64,000 nt of DNA from Arenibacter palladensis (lineage in GTDB: Bacteria > Bacteroidota > Bacteroidia > Flavobacteriales > Flavobacteriaceae), in the NCBI RefSeq assembly GCF_900129275.1, contig NZ_FQUX01000001.1, positions 1,116,001 through 1,180,000 on the forward strand, written 5' to 3'. Under the pieces are notes generated by a model, which saw nothing but the letters and a program-made list of their open reading frames with translations, did no database searches and was not told where the DNA came from. A program made the translations under genes and the position numbers. This document shows, one piece after another, positions 54,236 through 63,149 of this stretch (the first letter of the stretch is position 1; each line of letters begins with the position of its first letter).

Positions 54236-55531
54236 ATGACTACGAACTTTGTAGAAGAATTAACTTGGAGGGGAATGTTGCACGATGCAATGCCCGGTAC
54301 TGAAGAACATTTGTTAAGCGGAATGCAATCTGCCTATGTTGGGATAGACCCTACGGCAGACTCTCTTCATATTGGACATTTGGTTGGGGTTATGATGCTG
54401 CGCCATTTTCAGTTGGCAGGACATAAACCTTATGCGCTGATCGGTGGAGCCACGGGAATGATAGGAGATCCATCAGGAAAATCCACAGAGCGAAATTTGC
54501 TGGATGAGGCTACATTGGCACATAACCAGGCCGCTATAAAGGGGCAGCTTTCCCGTTTTTTGGATTTTAATAGCGGTAAGGATAACAGTGCCGTTTTGGT
54601 AAACAACTATGATTGGATGAAGGATTTTTCCTTTTTGGAATTTATACGTGATGTTGGAAAGCACATTACTGTAAATTACATGATGGCCAAGGATTCTGTG
54701 AAAAAACGTTTATCGGCCGAAGCCAAGGAAGGTATGTCCTTTACGGAATTTACCTATCAATTGGTGCAGGGGTATGACTTTTTACACCTTTATAGAGAGT
54801 ATAACTGTACCCTGCAAATGGGTGGAAGCGACCAATGGGGAAATATTACCACCGGTACGGAACTTATCCGTAGAATTGGGGGCGGTAAAGGATTTGCCCT
54901 TACCTGTCCTTTGATTACAAAGGCCGATGGCACCAAATTTGGGAAGTCGGAAGGGGGAAATATATGGTTGGATTCTGAAAGAACATCTCCCTATAAATTC
55001 TATCAATATTGGTTGAATACCTCGGATGAGGATGCCGAAAAATATATTAAGATCTTTACTTTTCTCCCTAAGGACGAAATTGAAAATTTGGTTAAAATGC
55101 ATCAGGAAGCCCCGCATTTGAGGGTGCTTCAAAAGCGTTTGGCCGATGAGGTTACGGTAATGGTACATTCTCAAGAGGATTTGGACAATGCTGTAAAGGC
55201 AAGTGATATTCTTTTTGGAAAATCTACCTCTAGTGATCTGAAAAAGCTTAATGAAAAGACATTTTTGGAAGTGTTTGAAGGTGTACCACAGGCAGAGGTA
55301 ACCAAGGAGGACATAAGCAATGGCTTGGATATGATAGCGGCCTTGGCTGCAAAAACCGGCTTTTTAGGATCCAATGGGGAAGCTAGGCGCGAATTGAAAC
55401 AAAATTCCATTTCCGTTAATAAGGAAAAAGTCAAAGAAGATTATATCATTTCTTCAGAAGATCTCATCAACAATAAATTTGTTTTGTTGCAGCGCGGGAA
55501 GAAGAATTATTTTGTGCTGGTCATTAAATAA
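54236..55531 (+). CDS. tyrS: Tyrosine--tRNA ligase
   Basis: 431 residues. HIGH-type motif in [17 protein letters not shown]-type motif [25 protein letters not shown] for tyrosine binding, and a C-terminal S4 RNA-binding domain ([18 protein letters not shown]). Complete. Confidence 0.97.
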   Translation: MTTNFVEELTWRGMLHDAMPGTEEHLLSGMQSAYVGIDPTADSLHIGHLVGVMMLRHFQLAGHKPYALIGGATGMIGDPSGKSTERNLLDEATLAHNQAAIKGQLSRFLDFNSGKDNSAVLVNNYDWMKDFSFLEFIRDVGKHITVNYMMAKDSVKKRLSAEAKEGMSFTEFTYQLVQGYDFLHLYREYNCTLQMGGSDQWGNITTGTELIRRIGGGKGFALTCPLITKADGTKFGKSEGGNIWLDSERTSPYKFYQYWLNTSDEDAEKYIKIFTFLPKDEIENLVKMHQEAPHLRVLQKRLADEVTVMVHSQEDLDNAVKASDILFGKSTSSDLKKLNEKTFLEVFEGVPQAEVTKEDISNGLDMIAALAAKTGFLGSNGEARRELKQNSISVNKEKVKEDYIISSEDLINNKFVLLQRGKKNYFVLVIK

Positions 55532-55598
55532 ACGCCGTATTTTTTTCACTTACCCAATAAAATTAGGAGATACCCGTTAGCCTAATAAATGGGATGTT

Positions 55599-56129
55599 AT
55601 GAAGAAGTATTTTTTGTTTTTTGCCCTGGTTGCTCTTTTTGTTTCATGTGACAAATTGGACGAGCTTACCAAATTTGAGATGGATTATGATCAAACGGTG
55701 GTTATACCATCATCAACCGGAGTAGATTTACCTTTTGATGTCTTTACCCCTGAAACAGAGACCAATTCTTCTGCCGAGTTCGAGGTAAACGATACCAGAA
55801 AAGATTTGATAGAGGAAATCGTTTTGAAGAAACTCATAATGACCGTGGAGGTTCCTGATGGGGAGGATTTCAGCTTTTTGGAATCGATCATCATATATAT
55901 GTCCGCAGACGATTTGCCGGAGATTAAGATAGCCTGGAACGAGGAGGTATCTGCTACGGCTGGGGAACAGCTGGAACTGGTGACTACGGCTGAAGATTTA
56001 AAGGAGTATATAAAAAAGGATTCCTATACCTTAAGGCTAAAAACCATAACCGATGAGTTTTTGTCGTCAGATTATGAAATAAATATTGCCTCAACCTTTT
56101 TTGTGGATGCCAAGATCTTGGGCCTATAG
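55599..56129 (+). CDS. Lipoprotein of unknown function
   Basis: 176 residues. Lipobox LFVSC with Cys17 and an acidic mature part rich in beta strands (LKKLIMTVEVPDGEDFSFLE, YTLRLKTITDEFLSSDYEIN). The family is not recognised; the style is that of small surface lipoproteins of Bacteroidota. Its last 6 bases overlap the convergent LuxE-like gene. Confidence 0.75.
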   Translation: MKKYFLFFALVALFVSCDKLDELTKFEMDYDQTVVIPSSTGVDLPFDVFTPETETNSSAEFEVNDTRKDLIEEIVLKKLIMTVEVPDGEDFSFLESIIIYMSADDLPEIKIAWNEEVSATAGEQLELVTTAEDLKEYIKKDSYTLRLKTITDEFLSSDYEINIASTFFVDAKILGL

Positions 56130-57101
56130 CACCATTAAATTGCAGCCTCGAATATCTGAATGGTCAAACCTGCCAAGTATTTCGAAACTTCCGTCGGTAT
56201 GCACCTTGCCCAAATCTTGAGTGGCAATAAAGCTACAGGAGTGTATGTTGGCCAGGTCAATGATGTTGACACCTCCCGTTTTACCCGCTTTCTGTAGGGT
56301 TAAGGGGTCTTCGGTTTCACGTGTTAGGACTTTCATCCATTTAGGCGCAAAGAAACGTCCATTGCCTTGGGAATAGGCTTGGGACAGGAGTTCTGTCATC
56401 CCATATTCGGAATGGATAGTCGGCACTCCAAAACCTTTTTTTAAGAGTTGGTGCAATTCCTCCCGGATCAATTCCTTCTTTCGTCCCTTCATGCCACCGG
56501 TTTCCATAACTACGGTATTCTTTAGTATTAATTGGAATCTTTCCGCCATGTCCAGTAGGGCAAAGGAAACACCTAATAGTAATATTTTGGTATTGGTATT
56601 ATCCAATTCAACCATGGTCTTTTGTAAAAGGTCAATATCATCCAAATAAAAGCCACTTTCAGGATGTCTGCTTTTATTGATGAGGTCGTTGGCCATATAA
56701 ATTAGGGAAGAACCCTCCCTTTCCAGATAAGATGGCAGTAACGCCAGTACACAATAGTCCTCTACATCCCCATAAAACTGTTTAAAGGCCGATAGATAGC
56801 TTTGTTCGTACAGTTCAAGGTTTTTTACGTAATGCCTGCTTACTTCACTTCCGGTAGTGCCACTGCTGGTAAAGGTAATTTGGGGTTCAAATGAACCGCA
56901 AATTACTTTTTTGGATTTAAAAAATTCTATCGGTAGAAAGGGAATATCCCTAATGGATTTAACGGAGGATACATTTTTACCTAAGTGTCGGCAAAATTCC
57001 TGGTACACCAAGTTTTCGTTAAATTGGGACTCAAATGTTTTCAATGCCATGGCATTGAACTCTTCGTCGGTTGAAATTGTAAAAATATTCTCGAGAGGCA
57101 T
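56124..57101 (-). CDS. LuxE-like acyl-protein synthetase / acyltransferase
   Basis: 325 residues. FTSSGTTGSEVSRHYVKN resembles the AMP-binding loop of adenylating enzymes; the pattern around MGGMKGRKKELIREELH and HSEYGMTELLSQAY is typical of the LuxE/PaaK-like family. It would activate a carboxylic acid. It stands alone; repeat copy B follows upstream of its start. Confidence 0.85.
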   Translation of the reverse strand: MPLENIFTISTDEEFNAMALKTFESQFNENLVYQEFCRHLGKNVSSVKSIRDIPFLPIEFFKSKKVICGSFEPQITFTSSGTTGSEVSRHYVKNLELYEQSYLSAFKQFYGDVEDYCVLALLPSYLEREGSSLIYMANDLINKSRHPESGFYLDDIDLLQKTMVELDNTNTKILLLGVSFALLDMAERFQLILKNTVVMETGGMKGRKKELIREELHQLLKKGFGVPTIHSEYGMTELLSQAYSQGNGRFFAPKWMKVLTRETEDPLTLQKAGKTGGVNIIDLANIHSCSFIATQDLGKVHTDGSFEILGRFDHSDIRGCNLMVL

Positions 57102-57486
57102 ATTCTAAATCACTTCTACAAAAGTAGTGATAACAACATAGTGGAAACCCTATTTTATGGTTTTATTAGTGAAACTCAATTTTGAGAAGTCAGTATGACG
57201 CACTGAAAATTGCAAGTTGAACTAATCCCGCCTTTTTCGACGGGATCTAGGTTCAATACCTCGATCCTTGGGTCGATTCCTAATATTGGGTTCAGGGCCT
57301 GCCTTTGTCGGTAGACAGGCTTGCCCTGAGGTTTAATACCTGTTATTGGTATAGTCTTAAATCTCCCTTTGGGAAAAGTATGAATTCTCCCTATCCATAT
57401 CCCCATAAATGGAAATGTAAAAAGGAATAGACAAGTATTTGTTATGTGGTGGGGGTGTAGAAAGAAAAAAGTACCATTAAGAGGGT
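57102..57486. other. Intergenic region holding repeat copy B
   Basis: 385 bases. Most of it is the dispersed repeat (57168-57341). Beyond that, 57342-57486 has no recognisable feature; the minus-strand frame 57176-57406 only translates the repeat and is not accepted. Confidence 0.6.
57168..57341 (+). repeat. Dispersed structured intergenic repeat, copy B (174 bp)
   Basis: Same element as 12778-12929 with about eight substitutions and 22 extra bases. The extra bases form a hairpin at 57297-57320 (GCCTGCC/GACAGGC). The CCCGCC hairpin has one mismatch here. It lies upstream of the LuxE-like gene and downstream of the small T9SS proteins. Confidence 0.85.
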
Positions 57487-57810
57487 TTATTTTACGACCA
57501 GCTTTCTGGTCATCGTTACTCTGTTTTCGGTAATTTGTAAAACGTAAACTCCTGGTGCCAACTTTGATATGTTCAAAAGGGTATTGGTTATCCGGTCCTG
57601 TAAGACTATGGTTCCGAAAACATCGTAGATTACTACGTCCTTTACCCCATTATGCTTTGTGGTGATATGGACCACCTCCTGATATGCCGGATTGGGGTAT
57701 AATTTGAAAGTATTGGTTTGGGTAGTTCTGTCTATTGGCTCCTCAACGAATTCCTGTGCAGAAACGGCCATAGAAAATACCATGAACAGTAGGGTGTAAA
57801 ATATTTTCAT
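57487..57810 (-). CDS. Minimal T9SS type A sorting-domain protein (second copy)
   Basis: 107 residues. Signal peptide MKIFYTLLFMVFSMAVSAQ, a linker of about 15 residues, and then a type A C-terminal sorting domain (FKLYPNPAYQEVVHI ... VVIYDVFGTIV ... LAPGVYVLQITENRVTMTRK). There is almost no passenger. It resembles the neighbouring 57994-58311 gene, pointing to a tandem duplication. Expected to be exported by the type IX system; role unknown. Confidence 0.88.
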   Translation of the reverse strand: MKIFYTLLFMVFSMAVSAQEFVEEPIDRTTQTNTFKLYPNPAYQEVVHITTKHNGVKDVVIYDVFGTIVLQDRITNTLLNISKLAPGVYVLQITENRVTMTRKLVVK

Positions 57811-57993
57811 AGGTTAGCATTGATTTGGGATCAATACAGTAAATGTAGGAAAACATGTTGGGAAGTGGCAATAAATGTTGTAAACGGGTATTTTTTGTAG
57901 GTGTATCCTTAATTTTATGTATTGCACTAAGGTGATAAGGGTTAAGAATCAGGTAATTAAGGAGGTTGTGCAGCTATTGTACCTTGGTAAATG

Positions 57994-58311
57994 CTATTTT
58001 ATAATTAGCTTTCTTGTTGCTATTTTGTTTTTTTCGTTGACCCTTAACATATAAACACCGGCATCCAAATCATTTACATTTAGTTCCGAACCAATAATGG
58101 TGGTTTCAAGTACTTGGGAACCAAAAATATCATAAATGAAAATTTGTTTGGGAGCGTTCAGAGAAGTACTTATATATACCCTACCATTGGTGACAGGATT
58201 GGGATATATCTTAAACCCAGGAATATCGCCTCCCCCAACATTGTCTTTTGGATCCTGTCCAAAGGAAATGGAGATAAAAAGTAAGGATATAACTAAGTAG
58301 AGTTGCTTCAT
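57994..58311 (-). CDS. Minimal T9SS type A sorting-domain protein (first copy)
   Basis: 105 residues. Signal peptide MKQLYLVISLLFISISFG, a short Gly/Asp-rich linker, and the type A domain (GFKIYPNPVTNGRVYIST ... IFIYDIFGSQVLETT ... LDAGVYMLRVNEKNKIATRK). As in its neighbour, only a short linker separates signal and sorting domain. It lies upstream of 57487-57810 on the same strand. Confidence 0.88.
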   Translation of the reverse strand: MKQLYLVISLLFISISFGQDPKDNVGGGDIPGFKIYPNPVTNGRVYISTSLNAPKQIFIYDIFGSQVLETTIIGSELNVNDLDAGVYMLRVNEKNKIATRKLIIK

Positions 58312-58410
58312 AGAAACTATTACAACAAATAATATACCGTAAATGTAAGAATTTTAGATGCAGCACGTCTGCGGTTGTAAAATTTATACGTAAAAATTCG
58401 ATGAAATGCA

Positions 58411-58460
58411 AAAAGAGGCCAAATTCTATGTTAAAAAACACAGAACTTGACCTCTTTTTT
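58411..58460. terminator. Terminator after the TonB receptor operon
   Basis: AAAAGAGG at 58411 pairs with CCTCTTTT near 58451-58458, with CAA/TTG and TCT/AGA also pairing inside; T runs stand on both sides. Confidence 0.75.
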
Positions 58461-58480
58461 ATTAATTAATACCTTTTAAT

Positions 58481-61309
58481 TTAAAACTTTATGTTGTATC
58501 CCAATGAGAATGATCTTCCAGGACTTCTTTTTGAGAAGGTCTTATTTTCAGCTTTATAGGACTCATATTCACTTTCTACGTCATCATCCAAAAGATTGCT
58601 TATTTTAAAACTAACACTTTGATTTTGGTTTTCTCCAAAACTTTTGGAGAAGTTAAAGTTTAGATTGTGAAAGGGCATGGTATACACGTCTGGTACAAAT
58701 CCATTACCCACTACTTGCAATGTTTTGCCCTGTACATTGTAGTTCATTCCCATTTGGATTCCGTTTTCCGCGCCTTCGTAGTTTAATCCGGAATTGATAA
58801 GGAAAGGTGACTGTCCCTGTAATTCCCTGTCATTGCCCAAAGTTTCGCCATCCCTGAGTCCCAAGGTTCTAAGATTGCGCTCACTCTCGCTATAAACTTG
58901 GGTAGATTTAATGATGGAGGTATTTACATTTAGACTAAAATTTTGAAGTGCTGCTGCAAGGAACCCTAAATTTTTCCTTAGTTCAAATTCCAGTCCAATT
59001 ACGTCCGCATCACCAAGATTTTGTGGGGTAAAGTTATCGGATGAAGATTCAAAGTACGTAAGTTCAATAGGATCGGTGAATTTTTTATAAAAACTGCTCA
59101 ATGCGATCATCTCTGCACTTTCACCAAACCATTCTACCCTAAAATCGAAATTGTTGATGTAAGTCGGATCCAGGTTAATGTTTCCGATAAAGGTATTATT
59201 GGACAATGGATCGAAAATCTTGGCTATGGAAGCTTCCTTAAAGGATGGTCTTGCCGTAGTACGGGAATAGGACCCCCTTAGGTTTACCTCTTCGGTAAGC
59301 TCATAAATTAAATTGGCCGTAGGGAAAAGGTCAAACTTATCTATTATGGTTTCGTTGTCATAAATAACTTTTTCAGGGTCATTAATGTCCTTATTGTCCT
59401 CTCCAGTATATTTGGATTCAAATTTCTCCACCCTAACACCAAGGATAGTCCGTAACTTTTGTCCAAGTTTAAACTCGTTGGATACATAACCTGCTATATT
59501 TTGTTGAGCTGCCTCATAGGTGTTGGCCGGTTCGGCCACCGAGATGTCCGGGTCAATATAGGAACCGGAATTGTTGTTGACGGTCCAAAGGTTTTCTTCC
59601 AATAGGATGTTGTCTGCAATACCATTGAACTTGGTAGTGGACCCATTGTTCTCGATCTCAAAGTTCAATATACCAAAATCCCTATTCTTGTAGGAACCAT
59701 AGGCACCAAATTTTAATTTGGCGTCTTTTTCCAGAAAATCATATTTTTTTGTAAAATCCAATTTGGCAACTGCATTTATTTCTTCCAAATCCCTCCAGAT
59801 TCTTTTTGGCTGGTTGTTCTGGGGAATGGAGTATACGCCATCCTCTACCCTAAAAGATGTAGTTCTAATGTCCTTGTCCTGAATTTTGGACATGGTAGGA
59901 GAAAGAGCCCATTCCGTAGTCCATGAAGCATCTTCGCTGGAGTGTATTCCGCTAAGCAATGCGTTGGTGATGGAACGTTGGGTATATTCCAGGTTATCTT
60001 TAGAGAAATTAATAAAATCCGTAAAATTCAGGGTTTGGCTAAAGTAACCTGCCGTAGACTCTCCGTTCTGAATATGAAGGAGATTAAGTTTGTATTTGGA
60101 TTTTTCAGTCTTAAAGGAAGTGCCCAAAAGACCGCTTACCAATACATTGTTTCTGCCTAAATCCCCGGTCTGTGTTCTGTCGGTTTCCAGTTCAAATACA
60201 GATGTGTCCGCGTTTCTTCGGTAGAAATTGTTTTCCGCACCTTCATAGAAGGTAGTGGTATTTTTATAGGATAGGGAAGCCAAAAAGCCCAATCGGTTCT
60301 CACCTTCGCCTACATTGTATTGATTGCCCGTGGTAAATCCAAAACTATAGTCCATGGCACTATTTGCTTTCATTGCCGATAGTACTGGATTAAATTTTTT
60401 GGTAATGGCCGTCAATAATGGGTTGTATTCAAAAGTACTTGGAATTTCCTGATTTCGGTTAATGGGAACACTTCGGTTTCCGTTGTCGAAGCCCAGGAAA
60501 TCTGTAGAGCCTCCTTTATAGTCCAAATAGTTTTCGTTAAAATGCATATCAGGATTATAACTACCGCCTAAGGAAATACTGTGCTCTTTTTTGGTAGGAT
60601 AGTCCTTGGTGACAATATCAACGATACCACCAGTAAAGTCGGCAGGTAAATCGGCAGAAGCAGATTTAAGAACCAAGATGTTGTCTATAATGTTGGTAGG
60701 GAAAATGTCCAATTGAATGGTGTTTCTGTCCGGATCCAATCCTGGAATGTCCACCCCGTTCAAAATAGATTTGGTATAACGATCGCCCAAACCTCTTACG
60801 TAAACGTATTTTCCTCCTTGGACCGATACCCCAGGCACCGATTTTATAGCGCTGGCTACATCGCTGGAGCCCGATTTTTTAAAGGCTTCGGCCGATAGTC
60901 CGTCCAAAAGGTTCACCGCTTTTTTTTGGATTCCCAAAACGGCGGTTTCTGTATTCTTTTTAACGCTTACGGAAACTACAACTTCATCGAGACCTTCGGC
61001 CAGTGTTTCCATGGTAACATTTACGTTGGTAATCTCATTGGCCTTAATGACCACATCGGTTATTTCCACGGTTTTATAACCAAGGAATGAAAAAGAAAGT
61101 GTGTGGGTGCCTTCTTCAAGGGTAAGCTTATAATTACCATCAAAATCGGAAGTAGTTCCTATAGTAGTGCCTTTGACCAGAATATTGGCAAAAGGAACAG
61201 GGTCTTGAAAATCTGCATCGATCAATGATCCGGTTAACTCACCAGTTTGTGAAAAAATGAATTGAAAAAAAAGAAAAGTAAAAGTTGAAAGTCTAAGTGA
61301 ATATTTCAT
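58481..61309 (-). CDS. TonB-dependent outer-membrane receptor with CarboxypepD-like N-terminus
   Basis: 942 residues from MKYSLRLSTFTF (signal peptide to FSQ). Residues 25-105 are the CarboxypepD_reg-like beta sandwich (GSLIDADFQDPVPFANILVKG); about 120-230 is the plug (ASAIKSVPGVSVQGGKYVYVR, GLGDRYTKSILNG); the rest is the 22-strand barrel ending in GRSFSLGYNIKF. No SusD-type gene is adjacent. It follows the beta-helix lipoprotein gene and probably works with it to take up a nutrient. Confidence 0.94.
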   Translation of the reverse strand: MKYSLRLSTFTFLFFQFIFSQTGELTGSLIDADFQDPVPFANILVKGTTIGTTSDFDGNYKLTLEEGTHTLSFSFLGYKTVEITDVVIKANEITNVNVTMETLAEGLDEVVVSVSVKKNTETAVLGIQKKAVNLLDGLSAEAFKKSGSSDVASAIKSVPGVSVQGGKYVYVRGLGDRYTKSILNGVDIPGLDPDRNTIQLDIFPTNIIDNILVLKSASADLPADFTGGIVDIVTKDYPTKKEHSISLGGSYNPDMHFNENYLDYKGGSTDFLGFDNGNRSVPINRNQEIPSTFEYNPLLTAITKKFNPVLSAMKANSAMDYSFGFTTGNQYNVGEGENRLGFLASLSYKNTTTFYEGAENNFYRRNADTSVFELETDRTQTGDLGRNNVLVSGLLGTSFKTEKSKYKLNLLHIQNGESTAGYFSQTLNFTDFINFSKDNLEYTQRSITNALLSGIHSSEDASWTTEWALSPTMSKIQDKDIRTTSFRVEDGVYSIPQNNQPKRIWRDLEEINAVAKLDFTKKYDFLEKDAKLKFGAYGSYKNRDFGILNFEIENNGSTTKFNGIADNILLEENLWTVNNNSGSYIDPDISVAEPANTYEAAQQNIAGYVSNEFKLGQKLRTILGVRVEKFESKYTGEDNKDINDPEKVIYDNETIIDKFDLFPTANLIYELTEEVNLRGSYSRTTARPSFKEASIAKIFDPLSNNTFIGNINLDPTYINNFDFRVEWFGESAEMIALSSFYKKFTDPIELTYFESSSDNFTPQNLGDADVIGLEFELRKNLGFLAAALQNFSLNVNTSIIKSTQVYSESERNLRTLGLRDGETLGNDRELQGQSPFLINSGLNYEGAENGIQMGMNYNVQGKTLQVVGNGFVPDVYTMPFHNLNFNFSKSFGENQNQSVSFKISNLLDDDVESEYESYKAENKTFSKRSPGRSFSLGYNIKF

Positions 61310-61335
61310 AAGTAATTGATAATTAAATCGTAATA

Positions 61336-61373
61336 AACCAAATGCCCGCCACTGGATATGGGCGAGCATGGTT
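61336..61373 (-). other. Hairpin between the beta-helix lipoprotein and the TonB receptor genes
   Basis: AACCA and TGCCCGCC pair imperfectly with GGGCGAGCA and TGGTT. It sits between two cotranscribed genes and could lower transcription or stabilise one part of the message. Confidence 0.4.
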
Positions 61374-61402
61374 GTTATTTTATAGGGGTGTATTGTTCCG
61401 AA

Positions 61403-62821
61403 TTAGAAACTCAATCCTGTTTTTGCATAGGCATAAGTCCAAGAAAAAACGCTAAGGTCTGCACCAACTGTTTGGGCACCAGCGGTAACTTGGGTGGTCC
61501 AGGTAGCAGCTCTTTCCGTAAATGTTGGATCTAATATGATAGTTGACTGAACATCGTTACCGGCGTCATCTTTCAATACTTTCTCAGAGAAAATACTGTT
61601 GTTGAAACCTACAATTTGCCAAGCTTCAAAGGTTAATTTGCCATCCAAGAAGTTCTGGGCTACGTCGTTAGCATCCAATTCAACATCTTTTCCAGCTTGG
61701 AATCCAATAGCATAGATGTTTTTGGTAGTACCCATAGCATTACTTCTGTAGTCTGCATATTCTCCGTCAGCAGCTGTGGAGCTTCCCACAATGGTAGTAT
61801 TCTGAAGGGTGAAAGAACCTGTAATGGAACCTTCTGGGCCATCTATTTCAAAGGCATGGTCGGAAGCCTCACCTGAAACTACCAAGGCATTGTCTATAGT
61901 CCCTGAATAAGCTTGGTCAATATCCAAGGCATCATCACCTTGGGCCCAAACCACTAGGTTGGATGCGTCAACGGTTCCACCGAAAAATTCGATACCATCA
62001 TCAACATTCCCTACAACTTCTATGTGGTTGATTTTTGTACCACGACCTACGGAACCTAAGGTTAGACCATTTATTTCGTTTCCTTCTCCTATCAAGGCAC
62101 CACCGTGGCGAATAGAGATGTATTCCAATTCGCCAGAATTGTCGTCGTCGTTTAAGGCATCACCAGGACCGTATAGTCCAAAAGTGTCATCTGCAGGAAT
62201 ACCTTCTATTTGTACTTCGGTAACATCGTTTTTAAAAGAACCAGTGGCTCTTCCCAAAACAATTAAACCTCCCCATTTTCCTCTAGCGGTTTCGTCCAAA
62301 TTGGTTCCGGCAGTTTGTCCAACACCTATATTGTCCTCTTCAGCTGTAAAGATAATTGGCTTTTCGGCAGTACCTACGGCCATGATCTTGGATCCTCTTT
62401 GCACAATTAGTGCAGATGCCAATGAACCTGAACCGGCTTTACCTTTAATGATAGTACCTGGCTGAATGGTCAAGGTTTTTCCAACCCCAACAACTACTTT
62501 ACCTGCCAATATGTATATATTGTCTGCAGTCCATGTGGTATCGGCAGTTATTTCTCCGGATACTGTTATGATTTCTGCACATGATCCTCCTACATCCACT
62601 CCGGTTTCGTCTCCGTTCTGGATACCATCCTCACAAGTAGCGGTGGCCTCGGTACATGGCTGACAGTTGGGTCCGCCACAATCAACACCGGTTTCTCCTT
62701 GGTTTTGAATCCCATCGTTACAAGTAGCTACTACTTCAGCTATCGGTGGTTCGTCGTCATTGGTACATGATGTAAATGCTAAGGCACCTATGGCCAATGC
62801 GGATAATAATAGTTTTTTCAT
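61403..62821 (-). CDS. Beta-helix surface lipoprotein
   Basis: 472 residues from MKKLLLSALAIGALAF; lipobox FTSC with Cys19. Two copies of a short motif (CNDGIQNQGETGVDCGG and CEDGIQNGDETGVDVGG) follow; the second has lost Cys in its GVDCGG part. The remainder is a repetitive right-handed beta-helix with a TIQPGTIIKGKAGSG start, as seen in many surface lipoproteins. First gene of the operon with the TonB receptor. It probably captures a substrate at the surface. Confidence 0.85.
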   Translation of the reverse strand: MKKLLLSALAIGALAFTSCTNDDEPPIAEVVATCNDGIQNQGETGVDCGGPNCQPCTEATATCEDGIQNGDETGVDVGGSCAEIITVSGEITADTTWTADNIYILAGKVVVGVGKTLTIQPGTIIKGKAGSGSLASALIVQRGSKIMAVGTAEKPIIFTAEEDNIGVGQTAGTNLDETARGKWGGLIVLGRATGSFKNDVTEVQIEGIPADDTFGLYGPGDALNDDDNSGELEYISIRHGGALIGEGNEINGLTLGSVGRGTKINHIEVVGNVDDGIEFFGGTVDASNLVVWAQGDDALDIDQAYSGTIDNALVVSGEASDHAFEIDGPEGSITGSFTLQNTTIVGSSTAADGEYADYRSNAMGTTKNIYAIGFQAGKDVELDANDVAQNFLDGKLTFEAWQIVGFNNSIFSEKVLKDDAGNDVQSTIILDPTFTERAATWTTQVTAGAQTVGADLSVFSWTYAYAKTGLSF

Positions 62822-62939
62822 TTCAATTGAATTTTTCGGTTTCATTTTTTTCGAGTTCACTTGTTTTATTTAAACATGGCAAATAAATGGCCTAACTGTA
62901 AAAGTCGCGTTACCCTCAGATTAATAGTTTGTTGGCTTA

Positions 62940-62957
62940 ATGTTATCTAAATGTTAC
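62940..62957. promoter_or_regulatory. Pho-box-like direct repeat (ATGTTAT-CTAA-ATGTTAC)
   Basis: Two 7-base repeats separated by 4 bases, 11 bp apart, the architecture of a PhoB-type box (E. coli CTGTCAT-N4-CTGTCAC). Five of seven positions match that consensus in each half. A third ATGTTA lies at 62970, 11 bases before the -33 element. It sits between the TonB-receptor operon and the PhoB-like gene. Confidence 0.5.
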
Positions 62958-62980
62958 TATATTAAATCCATGTTAAGAGG

Positions 62981-63010
62981 TTTGGTGTAATAGTATTATC
63001 TTTACTTTTG
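62981..63010 (+). promoter_or_regulatory. Promoter of the PhoB-like gene
   Basis: TTTG at 62981-62984 and TACTTTTG at 63003-63010, separated by 18 bases: both elements match the Bacteroidota consensus. The start codon is 140 bases after the -7 box, so the leader is long (about 134 bases). Confidence 0.65.
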
Positions 63011-63149
63011 GGCGCGAATAACCAATAAATATTAAGGTTAAACGGGCATGGTTTAATAGGTTGCAATTAAAGGTTGTGATAGATTTCAGTAACCGACCTC
63101 CCAAAGGAAATAGGTTACAGATGACCGTTTAAAGACAAAAAAATAAAGC

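Noticed and set aside
57176-57406. Minus-strand open frame of 76 codons
   Set aside because: It only translates repeat copy B and its flank; the equivalent frame is not kept in copy A.
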